Shown here piece by piece: positions 1 to 5,994 of a stretch of DNA of 15,030 nucleotides. Position 1 is the first letter of the stretch. The number at the start of each line of letters is the position of its first letter. Where the stretch lies: assembly GCA_900549105.1 (NCBI GenBank), contig URND01000071.1, forward strand, positions 1 to 15,030, written 5' to 3'. The translations under genes were made by a program, and so were the position numbers. Under the pieces are notes generated by a model that saw nothing but the letters and a program-made list of their open reading frames with translations, did not search any database and was not told where the DNA came from. The DNA comes from an uncultured Eubacteriales bacterium (GTDB lineage: Bacteria; Bacillota; Clostridia; Lachnospirales; Lachnospiraceae).

Positions 1-27
1 GGCCGGTAACCATTATTATTGATTCCA

Positions 28-78
28 AAAACAAATAAAATCACAAAAGGGCGGCACAGTCAAAAAACTGGGCCGCCC
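28..78 (-). terminator. Intrinsic terminator after nrdR
   Basis: Downstream of the nrdR stop the minus strand folds into a GC-rich hairpin. A 7-bp GGGCGGC/GCCGCCC stem (72-78 with 49-55) continues past one mismatch into a 4-bp CAGT/ACTG stem around a 6-nt loop. TTTT and further T-rich sequence follow (48 down to about 28). The hairpin is not followed by T-rich sequence on the plus strand, so it most likely works on nrdR only. Confidence 0.75.
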
Positions 79-91
79 CTCTGCATCGCTT

Positions 92-541
92 TTATTTTAA
101 TATTTTTTTAATCTCATCCATAAAGGTATTCACGTCTTTAAATTCGCGGTATACAGAAGCAAAACGAACATAAGCCACCGCATCCAAATCTTTCAATCGA
201 TTCATAACAATCTCACCAATATCCTGAGCCGGAATCTCCCGCTCTTCCCGATTGAAAATCTCCGTCTCAATCTCATCCACCAGTTTATTAATCTGGTCCG
301 CCGAAATCGGCCGTTTATGGCAGGAGCGAATGATTCCCGAAGCAATCTTCTGCCTGTCATAAGGCTCCCGGTTATTATCCTTTTTAATGACAATTAAAGG
401 AATCGTTTCAACTTTTTCATAGGTCGTAAACCTCTTCCGGCAGGCATTACATTGTCTGCGCCGACGTATGGAACTTCCATCCTCCGCCGGACGAGAATCA
501 ATAACTTTTGAATCTGCCTCTCCACAAAATGGACACTTCAT
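92..541 (-). CDS. nrdR: NrdR, ribonucleotide reductase transcriptional repressor
   Basis: NrdR is a zinc-ribbon/ATP-cone repressor that senses ATP and dATP and turns down ribonucleotide reductase genes. The 149-residue protein has the usual family length. The zinc ribbon is formed by C3, C6, C31 and C34 (CPFC and CNAC), followed by a basic DNA-binding stretch (RRRR, about residues 26-29) and the ATP-cone domain from about 47 to 137, including the family block around VAYVRFASVYREF. The ATG is preceded by GAGGAGGG with a 7-nt spacer. A strong promoter lies just upstream at 566-594 and a terminator follows, so it can be transcribed alone, although ymxH reads in the same direction. No NrdR box (ACAC-type palindrome) was seen near its own promoter. 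The identification is secure. Confidence 0.97.
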   Translation of the reverse strand: MKCPFCGEADSKVIDSRPAEDGSSIRRRRQCNACRKRFTTYEKVETIPLIVIKKDNNREPYDRQKIASGIIRSCHKRPISADQINKLVDEIETEIFNREEREIPAQDIGEIVMNRLKDLDAVAYVRFASVYREFKDVNTFMDEIKKILK

Positions 542-565
542 CTTTTTACCCTCCTCGATAAATTC

Positions 566-594
566 ATTATAATCGAGGAAATAAAGGCGGTCAA
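566..594 (-). promoter_or_regulatory. Sigma-A promoter of nrdR
   Basis: On the minus strand TTGACC (594-589) and TATAAT (571-566) are separated by exactly 17 bp, and transcription would start about 20 nt upstream of the nrdR ATG. The -35 hexamer lies inside the outer end of the long palindrome at 579-901, while the -10 lies outside it. Confidence 0.75.
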
Positions 595-901
595 CAAAAA
601 AATGCCCTTTAAATGGCTTTTTGCCGTATGCTTCATGCGTTCAAGGCCGTTCTGACAAAAATTTCTAAAACTCCAGAATATTTAATAAAAATCTAATCCG
701 TCTTTTCGGGAGCTTCTATTACAGACATTTTTTAAAACGCCCACAGCCTTAAAAAATGTCTGCCTTTTTCCCGAAAAAAACGGATTGATTTTTTTCATTA
801 AATATTCTGAAACGTTTCTAAAATTTCCCGTCAGAACGGCCTCGTTCATGCAACATGCAGCCAAAAGCCATCTAAAATATTATTTTTGAACGCCTTTATT
901 T
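579..901. repeat. 323-bp imperfect palindrome (long inverted repeat) between ymxH and nrdR
   Basis: Almost the whole gene-free stretch between ymxH and nrdR is one long imperfect inverted repeat. The left arm is 579-735 and the right arm 749-901, around a 13-nt centre. Perfectly paired blocks keep the same order in both arms: 579-589 with 891-901 (11 bp), 613-621 with 863-871 (9 bp), 645-656 with 830-841 (12 bp), 674-686 with 797-809 (13 bp) and 722-735 with 749-762 (14 bp). Small indels and mismatches separate the blocks. The right end lies 8 bp beyond the ymxH stop codon. A transcript of either strand would form a very long hairpin. No transposase and no clear target-site duplication are visible. 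The 60-residue reading frame inside it (682-864, minus) is judged a by-product of the repeat. It could be a MITE-like element, a decayed insertion or a structured RNA; the sequence alone does not decide. Confidence 0.85.
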
Positions 902-909
902 TGGTTGTT

Positions 910-1170
910 TTACCCCTCGCAGCGGCGCATAATCTCTTCCATGCAAACGTCCACCAAAATGATGTCCGCACCAATCTGCCGGACGCATTTCCAGCCAATA
1001 ATATATTCTGTATCCCGCCCAAGGAGACCGCACCATTTTCCCTGTCCGGGAATAATCAGTTGGCAGATGTTGCCCGTATGGCAGTCAAATTCCACATCCA
1101 CCACGAAACCGATGCGCTGGCAATCCCGCACATTGATAACTTCCTTCTGGCGAAGTTCACAAACGCGCAT
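910..1170 (-). CDS. ymxH: YlmC/YmxH-family PRC-barrel sporulation protein
   Basis: This is a small cytoplasmic PRC-barrel protein of the YlmC/YmxH family, found in spore-formers and usually expressed in the mother cell; its molecular role is not established. The protein of 86 residues opens MRVCELRQKEVINV and continues through a single beta-barrel domain with the family landmarks IPG.GK..GLLGRD, IGW and IGADIILVD. I chose the ATG at 1170 over the one at 1182 because family members begin with MR..EL and because GAGG lies 6 nt upstream. In related genomes this gene often sits next to sigG and nrdR. Here nrdR still follows downstream, but three other transcription units separate it from sigG. 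Its stop codon lies 8 bp from the long palindrome. Confidence 0.85.
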   Translation of the reverse strand: MRVCELRQKEVINVRDCQRIGFVVDVEFDCHTGNICQLIIPGQGKWCGLLGRDTEYIIGWKCVRQIGADIILVDVCMEEIMRRCEG

Positions 1171-1198
1171 GCCCCACCTCATAAAATACTTCTTATTC

Positions 1199-1226
1199 TA
1201 TGTTATGCGGCACAGTCTATCTGGTG
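1199..1226 (-). promoter_or_regulatory. Possible sigma-K/sigma-E-type promoter of ymxH
   Basis: On the minus strand CACC (1226-1223) lies 15 nt before CATAACATA (1207-1199), which fits the CATA-N3-TA form of a sigma-K -10 and partly that of sigma-E. It is about 30 nt upstream of the chosen ymxH start. These motifs are short, so the call rests mainly on the sporulation role of the gene behind it. Confidence 0.3.
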
Positions 1227-1250
1227 ACAGTTCCGGCCAGCATCCCCTTT

Positions 1251-1745
1251 TTATTGGGTGACATCGGCATAAGCAGCTTCGGTAAATATTTTTAATGCCT
1301 CTGGATTTATGATAATCTGTGCCCCGCGGACTCCGGCGCTCACAGCAATCTCATCATAGAGCATGGCCGTCTCATCTATCCATGTCGGATATTTTTTCTT
1401 CATCCCGACAGGGGAACAGCCGCCGCGTATATAGCCGGTCAGGCCAAGCAGTTCTTTCACATGGGTCATTTCTATTTTTTTATCTCCCGCCGCTTTTGCC
1501 GCCTTTTTCAAATCCAGTTCCATTGTCACCGGAATACAGAAAACCATAATTCCCTGCTTATCTCCGCGGACAACAAGGGTTTTAAAAATCTGGTCGGCGG
1601 GGAGGCTGACCTGGGAAGCCACATGCTCTCCGCTCAAATGTTCCTCATCAAATTCATAGGTTTCTATACGAAAAGCAATGCCCGCCTGCTCTAAAAGCCG
1701 CATGGCGTTGGTTTTACCCACATCGGCATCTTTCTTTTTTGCCAT
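1251..1745 (-). CDS. ybaK: Cys-tRNA(Pro) deacylase, YbaK/EbsC family
   Basis: This is a trans-acting editing enzyme that hydrolyses Cys mischarged on tRNA(Pro). The 164-residue single-domain protein has the usual family length. The catalytic lysine region is IFKTLVV (K55), and the second diagnostic motif GYIRGGCSPVG lies at 104-114. The ATG is preceded by AAGGAG with a 10-nt spacer. It is transcribed divergently from hisA, and the two -10 elements lie side by side at 1791-1803. ymxH lies 80 bp downstream on the same strand. No linked proS is visible. The family call is firm; the exact tRNA specificity is taken from the family. Confidence 0.93.
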   Translation of the reverse strand: MAKKKDADVGKTNAMRLLEQAGIAFRIETYEFDEEHLSGEHVASQVSLPADQIFKTLVVRGDKQGIMVFCIPVTMELDLKKAAKAAGDKKIEMTHVKELLGLTGYIRGGCSPVGMKKKYPTWIDETAMLYDEIAVSAGVRGAQIIINPEALKIFTEAAYADVTQ

Positions 1746-1774
1746 CTCAGATTCACTCCTTATATCCCTTTTTC

Positions 1775-1803
1775 TTGCAATACGGAGTAAATTATACTAT
1801 AAT
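1775..1803 (+). promoter_or_regulatory. Sigma-A promoter of hisA
   Basis: TTGCAA (1775-1780) and TATAAT (1798-1803) are 17 bp apart. Transcription would start near 1810, about 25 nt before the hisA ATG. Confidence 0.65.
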
Positions 1804-1819
1804 TTTTCTCAGAATTCCA
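1791..1819 (-). promoter_or_regulatory. Probable divergent promoter of ybaK
   Basis: On the minus strand TATAAT (1796-1791) is preceded 17 bp upstream by TGGAAT (1819-1814), a weak -35. Its -10 abuts the hisA -10, so that 1791-1803 is a near-perfect palindrome centred on 1797. Confidence 0.45.
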
Positions 1820-1834
1820 GTGAGGTGTTAGAAA

Positions 1835-2626
1835 ATGCAATTCAGACCATGTATCGACATACATAACGGTAAAGTAAAACAGATTGTGGGCGGAAGTTTA
1901 AAGGATTCCGGCAATCAGGCCGAAGAAAATTTTGTTTCAGCCCAGGATGCAGCCTGGTATGCCCGGAAATATCAAAGTGACGGGATTACCGGCGGCCATA
2001 TCATCCTTTTAAACCCGGAGTCTTCCGAATATTACGCCGCCGATGTGGCCCAGGCCCTTGCCGCCCTTGAAGCCTATCCCGGCGGATTGCAGATTGGCGG
2101 CGGAATTCATCCCGGAAACGCCCGGCGTTTTCTGGATGCGGGCGCCTCCCATGTGATCGTCACTTCCTATGTATTTAAAGACGGAGAAATTCATTTTGAC
2201 CGGTTAAAAGCCCTGTCTGAGCTTGTCGGAAGCGAACATCTTGTTCTCGATTTGAGCTGTCGGAAAAAGGATTCGGACTATTATATTGTCACTGACAGGT
2301 GGCAGAAATTCACCGCCGTTAAAATGAACCTGGAAACCCTCGAGATGTTGTCTCCTTATTGTGATGAATTTTTAATTCATGCCGTGGATGTGGAAGGCAA
2401 AGCCTCCGGCATCGAAAAGCCTCTGGCCGAACTTCTTGGCCGTTTCACAACCCGCCCGGTGACTTACGCCGGCGGCGTCGGTTCCTTTGAGGACCTTCGT
2501 CTTTTAAAAGCTCTCGGCCAGAATCGAATCAATGTGACGATTGGCAGCGCCCTCGATTTATTTGGCGGCGAGATTCCCTATGAAACCGTCAAATCACTCG
2601 GCTTTGAAAATGAGGTGGATTTATGA
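1835..2626 (+). CDS. hisA: Eukaryotic-type HisA (ProFAR isomerase)
   Basis: HisA catalyses the Amadori-type isomerisation of ProFAR to PRFAR in histidine synthesis. The 263-residue protein is a (beta/alpha)8 barrel with the two phosphate-binding half-barrel motifs QIGGGI (86-91) and YAGGV (211-215). The probable catalytic acids are D8 in CIDIHNG and D139 in LDLSCRK. The sequence resembles the fungal/plant form (yeast HIS6) more than the usual bacterial HisA: CIDIHNGKVKQIVGG, LVLDLSCRKK, WQKF, EFLIHAVDVEG and GSALDLFGG all have direct yeast counterparts. The ATG follows GAGGTG by 7 nt. No other his gene is nearby, and the next gene overlaps it by ATGA. Isomerase activity is inferred from the family. 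Confidence 0.92.
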   Translation: MQFRPCIDIHNGKVKQIVGGSLKDSGNQAEENFVSAQDAAWYARKYQSDGITGGHIILLNPESSEYYAADVAQALAALEAYPGGLQIGGGIHPGNARRFLDAGASHVIVTSYVFKDGEIHFDRLKALSELVGSEHLVLDLSCRKKDSDYYIVTDRWQKFTAVKMNLETLEMLSPYCDEFLIHAVDVEGKASGIEKPLAELLGRFTTRPVTYAGGVGSFEDLRLLKALGQNRINVTIGSALDLFGGEIPYETVKSLGFENEVDL

Positions 2627-2922
2627 TTGAATATAAAGATGTCATGCCCATTTCTTTCTTAAAAAAAGAACCCTTCACCGGCAGCTATCAGGGCATGCGC
2701 TATCGGATAGAAAAAACAGAAATTCCCATCGCCGAAGATTCTGATGAAAAGAAAACGGTTCTCGGCGTCTGCATATGGCCTCAGCCCTTCTGTTATGACA
2801 AAACCGAAGAAACCGAAAAGACCCGGGAAACCTTTGAATTCACGCCGGAAGGTCTTTCCCAATGTGTCGACTGGCTAAACAAAAAATATGCGGATGAAAA
2901 AAAACGCTGGACACGGGATTAA
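2623..2922 (+). CDS. Conserved-looking 99-residue protein of unknown function, coupled to hisA
   Basis: I do not recognise a named function. The ATG overlaps the hisA stop as ATGA, which points to translational coupling and a shared transcript. The protein is charged and soluble, with no signal peptide or membrane segment. It has an N-terminal segment with SFLKKEPFTGSYQGMRYRIEK (a 20-residue core at about 11-30), a central beta-like VLGVCIWPQPFCYDKT, and a C-terminal helix with FTPEGLSQCVDWLNKKYADE. The aromatic W-P-x-P-F/Y centre and the helix ending in WLN..Y give it the look of a real small family. The last codons overlap the left arm of the bidirectional terminator. It may be an accessory to HisA or simply share its transcript. 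Confidence 0.8.
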   Translation: MIEYKDVMPISFLKKEPFTGSYQGMRYRIEKTEIPIAEDSDEKKTVLGVCIWPQPFCYDKTEETEKTRETFEFTPEGLSQCVDWLNKKYADEKKRWTRD

Positions 2923-2945
2923 CTCCCGGTCCGGCATTTCTTTTT
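2897..2945. terminator. Bidirectional intrinsic terminator between convergent genes
   Basis: A 12-bp stem with one bulged A (2906-2918 with 2924-2935) closes a 5-nt loop. On the plus strand it is followed by ATTTCTTTTT (2936-2945) and ends the hisA transcript. On the minus strand it is followed by T8 (2904-2897) and ends the aminotransferase transcript. The left arm and the A8 tract lie inside the last codons of the 99-residue gene. Confidence 0.8.
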
Positions 2946-2967
2946 AAGTCCAGCATTTCTTTATTCA

Positions 2968-4209
2968 TTATTTCAAAACAGCGATGACAGCCTCTTTGAT
3001 AACCGCCAAACCTTCTTTTAAAACTTCATCTTCAATAGTCAGCGGCGGCATCAATTTCAGCACCCCGTCCTTACGGCCGGCAACTTCGCAGATCAGATGA
3101 CGGTCAAAGGCCTCATGAACCGCTTCCAGCGCCAAAGCCGGGTTCACTGCTCCGAAATCAATTCCCCACATAAGTCCCATACCCCGATAGGAAAGACGGG
3201 AATCCAGCGGCATAATTTCTTCCTGTATAAATTTCTCTACAATAGCTCCTTTTCTGCGAACCTCTTCATCCAGGTGATGTTCAATAAAATAATTGATTCC
3301 TGCCGTACCGCCGATAAAGGATAACTGATTGCCGCGGAAAGTTCCGTTATGCTCAGCCGGCCGGAAAATATCTAAATCCGGGCGAATCAACAGTAAAGCC
3401 ATCGGCATGCCGAAGCCGCTGATAGATTTGGAAAGGACAACCATATCCGGCTGAATTCCTGCCCGCTCAAAGGAGAAAAATGTACCGGTACGGCCAATGC
3501 CGACCTGAATATCATCGCAAACCATAAGAATATCATTTTCTGTACAAATCCTGCGGACTTCCTGCAGCCATTCGACACTTGCCACATTAATGCCGCCTTC
3601 GGCCTGAAGTGTTTCAAGGAAAATTGCCGCCGGTTTTTCAACGCCTGAATGGTCATCTTCAAGCAGCCATTTTAAATAGGCAATCGAATCCAGTGTGCCG
3701 TCATAAGGCACAAAGGTCACATTTGTCAAAGGCAGACTGGCGCCTTCCCGGCTTGTTCTGTCTGTCGTCATCGCCAGACTTCCCAAAGTCATGCCATGGA
3801 ATGCACCGGAAAAGGCAATGACATTCATACGGCCTGTGTTCTTTCTGGCCAGCTTCAGAGCCGCCTCGTTGGCATTTGTCCCTGTTGGTCCGCAGCACAT
3901 CACTTTATAATTCAAATTTCTCGGCTCGAGAATCTTTTCCTCAAAAGTCCGAAGGAATTCTTCTTTAGCCGCCGTATACATATCGAGCGCATTAATAATA
4001 TTATCTTCACTCAAATATTCCACAATCTTCGCTTTGATTTCCGGATTATTGTGACCATAATTCATGGAACCGGCTACAGCCAGAAAATCAATATATCTTT
4101 CACCCTCTACACTGAACAGCTCTGCATTTTTTGCTTTATTGAATTCCACAGGGTATTTTCTGCAATATGAACGTACTTGAGATTCTGTTTTTTCAAAAAC
4201 TTCAAACAT
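2968..4209 (-). CDS. ectB: Class III PLP aminotransferase, diaminobutyrate--2-oxoglutarate transaminase (EctB-like)
   Basis: The enzyme should interconvert L-aspartate semialdehyde plus glutamate and L-2,4-diaminobutyrate plus 2-oxoglutarate. The 413-residue length is normal for EctB. Landmarks are the fold-type I cofactor site GPTGTNANEAALKLAR (107-122), the FSGAFHGMTLGSLA block (133-146), the aspartate pair CDDIQVGIGRTG (231-242) and the PLP lysine K261 in VVLSKSISGFGMPM. FRGNQLSF (291-298) also fits this subgroup. The ATG is preceded by GGAGG with a 12-nt spacer. It has its own promoter (4265-4292) and the bidirectional terminator, so it is monocistronic. No ectA, ectC or diaminobutyrate decarboxylase is in the window, so the fate of the product is unknown. 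Class III membership is certain; the substrate is inferred. Confidence 0.85.
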   Translation of the reverse strand: MFEVFEKTESQVRSYCRKYPVEFNKAKNAELFSVEGERYIDFLAVAGSMNYGHNNPEIKAKIVEYLSEDNIINALDMYTAAKEEFLRTFEEKILEPRNLNYKVMCCGPTGTNANEAALKLARKNTGRMNVIAFSGAFHGMTLGSLAMTTDRTSREGASLPLTNVTFVPYDGTLDSIAYLKWLLEDDHSGVEKPAAIFLETLQAEGGINVASVEWLQEVRRICTENDILMVCDDIQVGIGRTGTFFSFERAGIQPDMVVLSKSISGFGMPMALLLIRPDLDIFRPAEHNGTFRGNQLSFIGGTAGINYFIEHHLDEEVRRKGAIVEKFIQEEIMPLDSRLSYRGMGLMWGIDFGAVNPALALEAVHEAFDRHLICEVAGRKDGVLKLMPPLTIEDEVLKEGLAVIKEAVIAVLK

Positions 4210-4264
4210 GATTTCTTATTTCCTCCAATTTTTTCACCAGTATATTTCAAATCATTCACGTTTT

Positions 4265-4292
4265 ATTATACCCTTTCTTCTAACGAAGTCAA
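4265..4292 (-). promoter_or_regulatory. Sigma-A promoter of the aminotransferase gene
   Basis: TTGACT (4292-4287) and TATAAT (4270-4265) are 16 bp apart on the minus strand, giving a leader of roughly 50 nt before the ATG at 4209. No convincing terminator separates it from sigG, so some read-through from sigG is possible. Confidence 0.7.
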
Positions 4293-4325
4293 CAGCAAAG
4301 AATCTTTTCATCATGAAACCGTCGT

Positions 4326-5105
4326 TTATTGCTGAAGGTAATTTCTCATGCTTTTCAGCGCATTTTTTTCAATTCTGGATATCTGCGCCTGAGATATGGA
4401 GAGTTCCGAAGCCACTTCCATCTGGGTTTTGCCCTGATAGAAACGCATTTCAATAATACGCCGTTCCCTGTCCCCCAATTTATGAATAGCCTCCTGGAGA
4501 GCAATATTTTCAACCCAGGATGCCTCTGTGTTTTTCGGGTCCCGGACCTGGTCCATAATACACAGCTTATCGCCGCCTTCCGTATATACCGGTTCATACA
4601 GGGACACCGGGCTCTGAATCGCATCCATGGCAAAAACGATATCTTCCTTGCTGATGCCGATTTCCCCGGCTACCTCCATCACCGAAGGCTCCCTGTTATT
4701 CTTTTTTATAAATGCCTCCCGGGCGTAAATCGCCTTATAGGCCGTATCCCGAAGAGAACGGCTCACCCGGATACTGTTATTATCCCGAAGATAGCGGCGG
4801 ATCTCTCCGATGATCATTGGCACGGCATAAGTTGAGAATTTCACGCCCTGACTTAAGTCAAAATTGTCAATGGCTTTCATCAGCCCGATACAGCCAACCT
4901 GAAACAAATCATCCGGATTTTCATTACTATTTGAAAAGCGTTTAATGACACTGAGTACCAGTCGGAGATTTCCCTTGATGTATTCTTCCTTTGCCTCCAT
5001 ATCTCCTGCCTTAATACGCAAAAACAAAGCTTCCTTCTCCTCTTCTTTAAGGAGAGGAAGCTTTGACGTATTAACACCGCATATTTCAACCTTACCCTGA
5101 GCCAT
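4326..5105 (-). CDS. sigG: Sporulation sigma factor sigma-G
   Basis: Sigma-G directs late forespore transcription. From the ATG at 5105 the protein has 259 residues, close to B. subtilis SigG (260), and opens MAQGKVEICGVNTSKLPLL, the family's hallmark start. The earlier in-frame GTG at 5126 is rejected because AAGGAGG lies 9 nt before the 5105 ATG. Region 2 contains DDLFQVGCIGLMKAIDNFDL and KFSTYAVPMIIGEIRRYLRD, then SIRVSRSLRDTAYKA (region 3), and region 4 ends GKTQMEVASELSISQAQISRIEK. Residue 44 is Lys where, as I recall, B. subtilis has Asn45, the residue linked to sensitivity to the anti-sigma factor Gin. The gene follows sigE as in other Firmicutes, behind a possible terminator. I could not place a convincing sigma-F/G promoter in the gap. 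Confidence 0.96.
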   Translation of the reverse strand: MAQGKVEICGVNTSKLPLLKEEEKEALFLRIKAGDMEAKEEYIKGNLRLVLSVIKRFSNSNENPDDLFQVGCIGLMKAIDNFDLSQGVKFSTYAVPMIIGEIRRYLRDNNSIRVSRSLRDTAYKAIYAREAFIKKNNREPSVMEVAGEIGISKEDIVFAMDAIQSPVSLYEPVYTEGGDKLCIMDQVRDPKNTEASWVENIALQEAIHKLGDRERRIIEMRFYQGKTQMEVASELSISQAQISRIEKNALKSMRNYLQQ

Positions 5106-5221
5106 AATAAGAATCCTCCTTACCACACTTGCTTGTCAATCGAAGTACAGTAAAGATTTTTCACATTATGAAATTTTATTATACGGTTTTCCCCAAAATA
5201 AAAAAATTATTGGGGCTTGAC

Positions 5222-5247
5222 AAAAAAGCCGGTCAGCTCATACGGCT
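5222..5247 (-). terminator. Possible terminator at the end of sigE
   Basis: On the minus strand AGCCG (5247-5243) pairs with CGGCT (5231-5227), followed by a T6 tract (5227-5222). The left arm is in the last sigE codons. The stem is only 5 bp with an 11-nt loop, so termination may be partial and leave read-through into sigG. Confidence 0.45.
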
Positions 5248-5973
5248 GATTTCTTTTTTCAAACGGTTCATAATTTTCTTTTCAAGGCGGGATATATAGG
5301 ATTGGGAAATTCCAAGCAGGTCCGCCACTTCCTTCTGGGTCCGCTCATATCCGTCCTTCGTATTTAAGCCAAAACGGAGTTTAATAATCGTCTGCTCTCT
5401 CGGCGAAAGCTTGTCAATCGCTTTATTCAAAAGCATCCGGTCCACTTCCCCCTCAATTCCCTTGTAAATGACATCTTCCTCCGTCCCGAGAATGTCTGAC
5501 AGCAGCAATTCATTGCCGTCCCAGTCCACATTCAGGGGCTCGTCAATCGACACCTCCATCCGGGTCTTATTATTTCTCCGCAAATACATTAATATCTCAT
5601 TTTCAATACATCTGGATGCATAGGTTGCAAGTTTGATATTTTTATCAGGATTAAATGTATTAATTGCTTTTATAAGACCAATCGTTCCTATGGATATTAA
5701 ATCTTCCACGCCAATCCCGGTATTGTCAAATTTTCTTGCAATATAAACAACCAGTCTCAGGTTATGCTCAATCAACACGGCCCGGCCGTCCTTCTCCTTC
5801 TCTGTTCCAAGCATCCCTATCGCTTCCGCCTCAGCTTCATTTTCCAATGGCACCGGCAATACATCTGCGCCTCCGATATAAAAAATATCCCCGCCACTCT
5901 GACGAATCACTTTCTGAGGATTCCGACGCGCTGCGTATCGGAATTTTCCCGGTAATGCTGCACTACATATCAT
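5233..5973 (-). CDS. sigE: Sporulation sigma factor sigma-E (pro-form)
   Basis: Sigma-E is the early mother-cell sigma factor, made as an inactive pro-protein that SpoIIGA cleaves. I prefer the ATG at 5973 because AAGGAG lies 7 nt upstream; the GTG at 5991 would place that site inside the gene. The 246 residues carry the SigE core: GRAVLIEHNLRLVVYIARKF, EDLISIGTIGLIKAINTFNP, KLATYASRCIENEILMYLRR, then DEPLNVDWDGNELLLSDILG and a C-terminal helix-turn-helix GISQSYISRLEK. The processing site D29-I-F-Y-IGG corresponds to E-V-Y-Y-IGG in B. subtilis. The pro-segment before it is basic but contains two prolines and few large hydrophobic residues, unlike the usual amphipathic membrane-binding helix. 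It starts 21 nt after the spoIIGA stop and is probably in one operon with it. Confidence 0.95.
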   Translation of the reverse strand: MICSAALPGKFRYAARRNPQKVIRQSGGDIFYIGGADVLPVPLENEAEAEAIGMLGTEKEKDGRAVLIEHNLRLVVYIARKFDNTGIGVEDLISIGTIGLIKAINTFNPDKNIKLATYASRCIENEILMYLRRNNKTRMEVSIDEPLNVDWDGNELLLSDILGTEEDVIYKGIEGEVDRMLLNKAIDKLSPREQTIIKLRFGLNTKDGYERTQKEVADLLGISQSYISRLEKKIMNRLKKEISRMS

Positions 5974-5994
5974 AATCTGCTCCTTCCGCACACA

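Noticed and set aside
682..864. 60-residue reading frame on the minus strand
   Set aside because: It lies wholly inside the long palindrome, has no ribosome binding site that I can see, and has no recognisable domain.
2929..2962. Two 15-bp direct repeats (GTCC-GCATTTCTTT, 14 of 15 identical, 19 bp apart)
   Set aside because: Too short and too few to be an array; the first copy overlaps the terminator. Likely a local duplication.
5106..5232. Sigma-F/G promoter upstream of sigG
   Set aside because: GTATA and GTGAAAAAT-like strings occur, but none fits both hexamers and spacing well enough to report.
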